Origin: Heliocidaris erythrogramma
Taxonomy: Eukaryota > Echinodermata > Echinoidea > Camarodonta > Echinometridae
DNA length: 64,000 nucleotides
Direction: 5' to 3'
NCBI GenBank assembly: GCA_025617745.1
Contig: CM046869.1
Location: forward strand, 19,732,994 to 19,796,993
The position numbers and the translations under genes are program-made. Shown here one piece after another: positions 57,302 to 64,000 of this stretch (position 1 is its first letter; every line of letters starts with the position of its first letter). A model generated the notes under the pieces. The model did not search any database. It saw nothing but the letters and a program-made list of their open reading frames with translations, and was not told the origin of the DNA.

Positions 57302-57668
57302 GGTTCAAGTTTGCACCCTAAATGCAACACTGGCAGCACCTTTTTGGGTGCAATCTTGCACCCTACATGAAAAGGGTGCAAAAATGCACCTTTTTGTTCT
57401 TGTTTGCACCGTTTAATGCCCGTTTGCACCCTAAAAGGTCCAACTTTGCACCTTTAAGGGTGCAGAATCCTTTGCATCCAAAAGGGTGCACATGATTTGT
57501 ACCTTTTCTAAGGAGTACAACTCTGCACCCTTTAAGCATGTTAAGGGTGCAAATTGTAGCTAACTACACCCTTAAAGGTGCAAAAAGCTTCTTAGGGTGC
57601 AAAGTTGCACCCAAACAGGTGCTGCCAGTGTTGCATTTGAAGGGTGCAAAATTGTACCTTTTTTTTCT
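57302..57668. mobile_element. Foldback element built from a TGCACCCTTAAA motif
   Basis: The arms read TTGCACCCTAAATGCAACAC, then TGGCAGCACCTTTTTGGGTG on the left, and on the right, complement, TTGCACCCTTCAAATGCAACA, then TGGCAGCACCTGTTTGGGTG. Between them, TGCACC and GGGTGCAAA words alternate at roughly 15-30-bp spacing, so many sub-hairpins are possible. The total is about 365 bp. The frames from 57538 and 57644 only clip this element. Confidence 0.8.
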
Positions 57669-58679
57669 TAGTGTGTTGCATACTTTTAAAAAAAAACAAC
57701 AAAAATATCCCTCTTTCTTTCTCTCTCCTTTTTTCTCTCTCTATCTCTTATACTGCATCCTCAGCCTGTTTTATAGATCTATCTCTTGTCATGCTATCCT
57801 CAAAATACTTTTCAGAACAACATTCTTTAAAAAAATTAAAGCCAACTTATTCCAGGCTTCTTACAGCTTTCTCGACAATAATTGACCTCCAGACTTGCCG
57901 TTCTCCTTGCTCCCCCACGCTATACTTCCCAACCTCCAAAACAAGATCACTTCGTGCTTAAATGGCCTCCCTCCATTCCGAATATAAAACTCGATTTCCT
58001 AAAAGGGTGGGCTTTTATTAAGGCCCGACGACATTGATAATTAGGGCAAAGAAATGCTGTTTTTAAGTCGCCATCCGACCCGTGTCACGCAAACTCTTTG
58101 GTGATGTGTTTTCACACCAGGCGAGGCTGAGCGACACGTGTTGTTCCAACACTGCCTAACAACGCTTGATTCCCAACTCCCAAAGCCAGATTCAATCAAT
58201 GCCTTTATCATCATCACGGCGATGTCAGGAGAAGAAAAAAAAAATCTTGCAACAACTGACATTTTGGGACAACCCTGCCTGTCCTGTGTACCCGGCCGGT
58301 CCCGCAGGCGAGTGCGAGTGTGTGCGTACGAAAATCCGGACGCTGCTAGGTTGACAACAATAATAAACAGCGTTGTGATTGCATAAATCAACAACGCCCC
58401 GCTCACAGTGTAATCGCATTAAATGGGAGGGAAACAGAAGATAGACAATACTCGACGCTATCTTAAGTAGATTTGAATATACCCCGAGACACCTTTGAAA
58501 ACACAACCCTGTGAGCGAGATCCTTTTGCAAAGGCCTTCCATTACTCACCCCCTCCCCCCCCCCCCCCCCCGAAAAGGTCGCATAGTGGTATTAATCCGT
58601 CCCAGGCCTGATCCGTCCCCTTGTGAATTGAGAGGGGGGGGGGGGGGGGGGAAACAGGAAAGCGACTAAATAATGCAAA
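57669..58679. other. Anonymous DNA with C17 and G18 tracts
   Basis: No gene is recognised. Several overlapping open frames (57538-57961, 58041-58542) read through CT-rich or unique DNA without known motifs. C tract at 58555-58571; G tract at 58634-58651. Confidence 0.45.
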
Positions 58680-58689
58680 GTTCTCTAAG

Positions 58690-59090
58690 TGTATTTTGTA
58701 ATGGTAGTTCCTGCTTTTAAAGACATATAGCAAATTCTTCTCACTCCTTGTATGTTTGTTTGGAAGAACATCTTTGTAGAAATGTCTATCTGAAAAGGAT
58801 TGCTCCTCAATTGCCCTCATATTCGAATGATGACCAGAAAGAGCTGAAGTGATCGGGCAGAACGTTCATGCCACAAGTGTGTGCAGTCCCATATAAACCC
58901 ATTTCTGTGTGCAGTGCATATGCTTTTCAGCGAAATTTGGTCAGTTTCTTATCATTTTGATGATTCCAAAACCTCACATTTTACATCAATTATATTCTTA
59001 AGTAGACATGATCATACTTTCCTAATTGCTTTGAGACAGTTTCTTTCACAATATAATCGCATGATCAAAACTCAACTTTATCTTTAACGC
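58690..59090 (+). repeat. Diverged dispersed repeat, copy 2
   Basis: TTTGGAAGAACATC, GTCCCATATAAACCCATTTC, GTGTGCAGTGCATATGCTTT, CTTTCCTAATTGCTTTGAGA and CAGTTTCTTTCA occur in the same order as at 59925-60300. Confidence 0.55.
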
Positions 59091-59546
59091 CATATCTTAG
59101 AGTAGAACACTGGTAATGAAATTCATTACATAAGATGAAGAAGGGCCCAACTTCCTCAAAACAATGTTTACTTATTAAAAAAACAAAAAGACATTTTGAT
59201 AAGTTATAGAGACAGAATTATTTTATTTTCATGTGTTAAATGATATAATTACTACTTATAAAAAATTACCTGAAGATGAACACGTTTTGACTCTTTTTTT
59301 TTTAATTTGTTTATTCCTAAACAACTTTAAAAAGATTCATTTATGGAGTTAGGCAGTTCTTCCTCTCAATTGCGAATAGGAGACCGCTCGTTAAAATACA
59401 CGAGTGTCAGGGCAATTTATTAAAAGCCCGATTTGTCTAAATGTATATTTCTTCTCTACGTATACTCAGTTGGTATACAGATACTACCGCAATCGTTTGG
59501 TAAATATCATTCATATTTTTGGTATTGAACATTCAGTGCAAGTTTT

Positions 59547-59568
59547 GGGGGGGGGGGGGGGGGGGGGG
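59547..59568 (+). repeat. 22-G tract
   Basis: An uninterrupted G run. The 86-codon frame across it is not supported. Confidence 0.95.
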
Positions 59569-59799
59569 TTCTGTGAAAAATTATTTTCGGTCATGTCAAG
59601 AACTAAAAATTTACCTTTAAGAACGATAATTTTTGTTTCCGAATACATCGATTTCACGCATTAATAGAATAAAGGGGATTATTTTCCGTTTGACTTGAAA
59701 TTTAAGAAACTTTGTATTTTATATCATGGAAACTCCCTCCGTGCCTCATGATAAAAGTTTCAGCATGCTATTTAAAAACGACCAAGGACATCGTCCCCG

Positions 59800-60320
59800 T
59801 TTGCACCTGGCAGTGCTTGTGAATTTTACTTTGCATAAAAATCCACGAAGGGTAAAGAGAAGGTTGAGTTCCAGTAAGGGTGACAAATAATTTGTGAGCG
59901 TCCTCATTCTTTGCGTGTCAGTTTGGAAGAATTTCACAGAAGAAAATATCCCCTAAAATGGACTGTTCTGCCTTCACATACGAAATATGAAAAGAAATAG
60001 CCGAAAAGTTTGTAGTAAACTTTCATGTTACTTGTGGTTTTAGTCCCATAATACTTTTCTGTGTGTAGTGCATGTGACTTTCATCAAAATCGAGTCCGTT
60101 TTTTTTCAGTTTGATGAATACAATGAGTACAAACAAATTTTTATGCACTACATAATTTACAGTCAACCTTTCCTAATGGCTCCTGGACAGTTTCTTTTAT
60201 TCTGGTGATTTGGAAAAACTCCAAGTTTACACCAATTCTTATATGCACTGCATAATCAACTTTTCCCAATTGCTTCTAGACAATGTTTCTTTCAAAATGT
60301 AATCGGAAGAACCCTGTTGG
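59800..60320 (+). repeat. Diverged dispersed repeat, copy 3
   Basis: AAAGAGAAGGTTGAGTTCC, AAATAATTTGTGAGCG, TTTAGTCCCATAATACTTTT, TGTGTGTAGTGCATGTGACTT, CTTTCCTAATGGCTCCTGGA and CAGTTTCTTTTA. The 3' part is itself repeated (60060-60200 and 60230-60300: AATTCTTATATGCACTGCAT). Confidence 0.55.
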
Positions 60321-60739
60321 CGTCAGTAGGTGGAAAGCACTTCCTTATACAAGGTTAAAAAATAATGTAAGTGTTTATTTGGAATGGAATTATATGATTT
60401 GTTTGCTTTGGGGCAAATCCTTGCTTCATTGAGAGTAGGAAATCACTTTCATTGAGATCACTTCAACATGATCATCAAACATTCGGCTGTTATTTGATAT
60501 ACTTGAAACACTATGCGTTCATGATGGTGAGCCAGAAATTGTGAAGACGATATTTAAAAAAAAGGTCAAATTTCTAAATTTAGAAAAGCCCAACTTCTTT
60601 TAATAATATATAGCATAATTATTATCTGAAATGGGTTTTCGGTCATGTAAGTAAGGGATATGTTCGTTGCTTTAATCCTAAGAGACGCTGAGTAATATTT
60701 AATGCGAATAAAACATTGATCATCTGCCTCTAGAAAAGG

Positions 60740-60995
60740 GAACAAGAGCAGGAGAGAGAAAGAGAGAGAAAGAGAAAGGGAAATAGAAATGCATGTATAT
60801 AGAGTAAGAGAGTTGAAAGAGAGAGAGAGAGAGTGGGGGAGGGGAAGAGCAGAAAAGGAAGAAAGAAAAAGGGGAGGATGGGAAATACAGAGAGAGACAA
60901 AGAGAAAGGAGAGATAGATGGATAGAGATAGAGAGAAAGAGAGAGGGAGAACATTGCGAGAGAGGGGAATGAGACAGAAGGGATCGAGGGAAAGA
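60740..60995 (+). repeat. GA-rich block
   Basis: Interrupted (GA)n, AGAAAG and GATA runs. The 154- and 92-codon minus-strand frames are Ser/Leu-rich translations of the repeat. Confidence 0.9.
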
Positions 60996-62119
60996 GCGGG
61001 TAATACAAAGAAGAAAAAAATGTCAGTCACGCACAGAGCAGCTATATAGTCATTTTACTATGATAGGTCAAGGTCAAAGTTGATTACATCCTGTTTTCTG
61101 TTCGATCTGCATGGGCACCTTATTTTTATTTCTTTCAAAATTATTATGATAAAATAATTATGATTATGAGTAAAATAGGATGGAACAGGGTTGGTTATAT
61201 TCCAAAACAGACCTAGAGGCGTTTTCGTGACGTCAGCGTTGCATCTGCGTCTTTTCTCGTAATCAAATTACTTCAAGAATTTTGTATTGGAGAGCTGTCC
61301 AAAGTGAGAATAGAGGGGTTTGGGGAAATCCATATCCGATTCAGGTGCCGAAATAATAATAAGATCTAAATCTGATGTACCAAATGACCGTCTTCGCACT
61401 GCGACTAACCTCGGGGAAACAATCCAGGCAATATCCCAGCCAAATATCGGAAAATTCCAATAAACTATACATTTTAAAAGATTTTTCTTTCTTTTCTGAG
61501 TAATGATGTCAGTCAGTTATAATTATCTGTCACATTATGATATAAGGCACTTTTTTCATTGAAAAGGCAGACAGTTGATCTTTTAGAATTGTTTGATACA
61601 TCTATGAAAGTAGATCATTAAAATATCACAAAGTTTGCTATGGGATGTCTGCTCTTTCGAGAATTACATGATAATTCATTGAAAATAAATAAATAAAATT
61701 AGTAAATTCTAATTTTCGGAGTAGGGTAGAGTCATAGAGCACCTACAGATATCTCGAGTTTCGGGTCGGTTGCTTAAAGGGAAATTAACCTCAGCGTATG
61801 AATTAGCTTATTTTGAATGGTGTAGTATATGCCTCTTATTTGATACATGCAATTTCATGTAAAAACACAGGATATAGATATAAATCACTATTTTCCAGCC
61901 AAGTTATCGTCTGCTAGCAATAATAAGGGGGCTGCCATTACTTTATGTGTACACGAACATATTTTTCATCCCAAGTAAAATTTCCTTCATCGTTAACTTG
62001 TAACTGATTTTTAGAGGACAAATATATATTAGATAAAGTCACATATTCTGAAATGTAAGTTTAGTTTTATATATTTTTTAAAAGGTCTTAATTTGTTCAT
62101 AAAAAATATACTTCATAAA

Positions 62120-62315
62120 AAATATACGTCAAGGACGGAGAATTGACGTCAAGGACGGAGACAATCGTAACAATACCAAAACAAAGCGAGGAATCTGCTT
62201 TACAGGATGGCTATTAGAACTCATGGGTCGTCAATTATCTAGGCCCATGGCCAATAACAATCGTAATACAATCAGAACAAAGCGACGTATCTGTTGTAAA
62301 GGTAGGCTATTATCA
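62120..62315 (+). repeat. Two small tandem duplications
   Basis: GTCAAGGACGGAGAATTGAC with GTCAAGGACGGAGACAATCG is a short direct repeat. ACAATCGTAACAATACCAAA...AGCGAGGAATCTGC...GGCTATTA (about 62161-62216) recurs as ACAATCGTAATACAATCAGA...AGCGACGTATCTG...GGCTATTA (about 62257-62312). Confidence 0.6.
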
Positions 62316-64000
62316 ATGCATATGGTACCTAATGATCCGTGTCATGCACAAAATGGCAGCCTCCATGGAAAGACGTAGCAGACAATAGGTGCATCTAGAA
62401 TATCACGTGGGGTTAATTGTCCTTTAATTACTAATCTCAGTCATCTATCTATCTATCAAAAAGATTTTACGGAGCTTTTGATTACTAGATAAGGTCTTTA
62501 TTCCGGTTGAGAAATCTTGAAAAAATACACATTAAACTCGGTATAGTTCAAAGAAAAACTGCATGCATGGCATTTAAAGAAAAAACAGATTTGGGTGTTT
62601 CAAGGCTAATCTTAGCTCATCTTAATGCATCAGGATTTTTTTCTTACTTATTAAAATTGACAATCAATATAGGTATTAAATGGAAACAACCAATCAGGAG
62701 TACCCAATACAAGCTCCTGCTTAACTTTATGATATGCCTTCTTCCCTGTATCAGTTATGTAATTTTGTTCCGGACCTATGACTATGTATTATTTAAATGC
62801 TCTATAAAATGAAAATTATATATTTCTTAAATGAATGGAAGAAATTAACAGTTACTTTGAAGCAACAGTGATTTCCGACCATGAAATGATAGTAGGGAGC
62901 TAGGGTGCTGAAGGAGGAGGGGAGGGGTGGGGGGGGGGGGGGGTGTCATAACTGAACCCACATTAGCGTATAGCGGTAAACCGAGATCTAATCAGAGGAA
63001 TATATAGCGAGAGGGGAAGCTTAACATTTCAGTTGGAAATGGCCTCGATTCATATAAAATTAGCACACTTGCGACGATTGAATTAGCCTAGGGATCGCAG
63101 GTGCACTTCGTAACATAGGGAGGGGGCCCATAAGCCAGAGAAGGGAAGGACATGAAAAGGTGTCATGGATGTTTAGCAAGAATAATCATATGTGAATTCG
63201 ATTGCAGAATGATGCGCTTGTGCGCAGTGGCGCAGCGTGAGTCCAGCCCTTGAGGGGGCACTGGCAAATACTTTAAATAGTGTGAAGACAAATCATTCTC
63301 ACGTACTTCCGTAGTACATTCGGCAAGCGTAAATTGCTGTGTTAAAAAAAGCTCAAAAAGATATCTCATATTTTCTTGATGTTTCATATGTGTCTTTATC
63401 TTTTGCAAGTCTGATTTTTTGCACAAGAGGAAAGATGGATAGTTCAAAAAACATTCCGTGAACGTTTACTTTCAATAAATGCCACTATAAATTTACGGGA
63501 CTATACCTATTTTTGACAGAGTCAACTCGGATTTGAAAAATGATTATAATTCCCTTAGTTTTACCTTGAATTTATTGCAAATGTGATTTGAGACTCTGAA
63601 AAAGGCTTAATGACCTCAGCCTGACCGAATTTTGAAATATACACTTTATTCATCCACGGGGAGCTATATATTTTTTCTGAACAAATTGAAACCAACTTCA
63701 TGAGATTCCGTTTCCTGTGGAATGAGTAACAGCGTCCCGAATGTTGAGCCCCCGGTGGTTTTTCTGACGAGGGCCCCGTCTCTGAGGAACGCTACTTTGC
63801 GGGGGGTGAAAATTTGACATATCGTGTAGACGCACTTGGAGCTGTATACATGACATGTCGTCACACGTCTAGCGACCCCCTGCAGATTCCTCTCTTGTTA
63901 CGCAATAGGGAGGGGGCGGACCAAAAAAAATTATCTTTTTTATTTTTTATGGATAAACGGAGACGAAAATTTATGAATACCCAGGGTAATTATATTCTTT
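62316..64000. other. Anonymous DNA to the right edge
   Basis: A G tract at about 62929-62943, otherwise unique sequence. Open frames of 94 codons (63163-63447, minus) and 66 codons (63664-63864, minus) show no recognisable motif, and no repeat ends are seen. Confidence 0.45.

Noticed and set aside
60566-61030. 154-codon minus-strand frame
   Set aside because: Most of it is the complement of the GA-rich block.

Overview
This window looks like animal nuclear DNA from the non-coding, transposon-rich part of a marine deuterostome genome. An echinoderm of the sea-urchin type is the best guess. The basis is recognition of a tRNA-derived SINE family (about a dozen copies or fragments, with intact A and B boxes and a body containing GGCAAGACATTAATCTAC and GCCACTCTCCACCCAGG), together with dense MITEs and extreme homopolymer and dinucleotide tracts. 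The species cannot be fixed from sequence alone. I see no bacterial operon, rRNA or CRISPR structure, and no multi-exon gene that I can identify. Most long open frames are translations of microsatellites or have no recognisable content.

Layout. 0-8 kb: a possible partial coding exon on the left edge (minus strand), a mariner-type repeat fragment, a MITE, a repeat carrying a relic that resembles the N-terminal part of KIAA1958/Crypton-like proteins, a large tRNA-like inverted repeat, and a candidate 7SL-like SINE beside a MITE. 8-13 kb: several MITEs with clear terminal inverted repeats, one (10764-11089) with a perfect 7-bp target duplication, then trinucleotide microsatellite. 13-31 kb: a SINE tail, a degenerate CGAG-motif repeat, a near-perfect 4 x 165-bp tandem array that stays in frame, nested SINE/MITE pairs, a 22-bp minisatellite and two foldback elements. 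31-46 kb: low-complexity blocks, complete SINEs (one carrying a MITE), five members of a GTTTCAT-ended MITE family in the whole window, and a mariner-type palindrome at 43 kb. 47-50 kb: a palindromic MITE and a complete Tc1-like element (1,684 bp, near-perfect TIRs, TA duplication) whose DD34E transposase has a 1-bp insertion just before the third catalytic residue. 50.3-54.9 kb: two inverted arrays of a 26-bp repeat that appear to be the arms of one 4.6-kb foldback element. Its interior holds a SINE split by a TTAA-type element. 55-64 kb: nested MITEs, a foldback built of TGCACCC motifs, diverged dispersed repeats, GA-rich tracts, then featureless sequence.

The genes do not form a pathway here. 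The unifying theme is mobile-element biology: at least six unrelated families with long palindromic (foldback) structure, several made by amplifying a short motif within their arms, plus nested insertions whose order can be read from the sequence. The main candidates for something undescribed are the 50.3-54.9 kb foldback element, the 165-bp in-frame array and the 7SL-like SINE. All coordinates and identities were read by eye and are approximate unless an exact boundary is stated.
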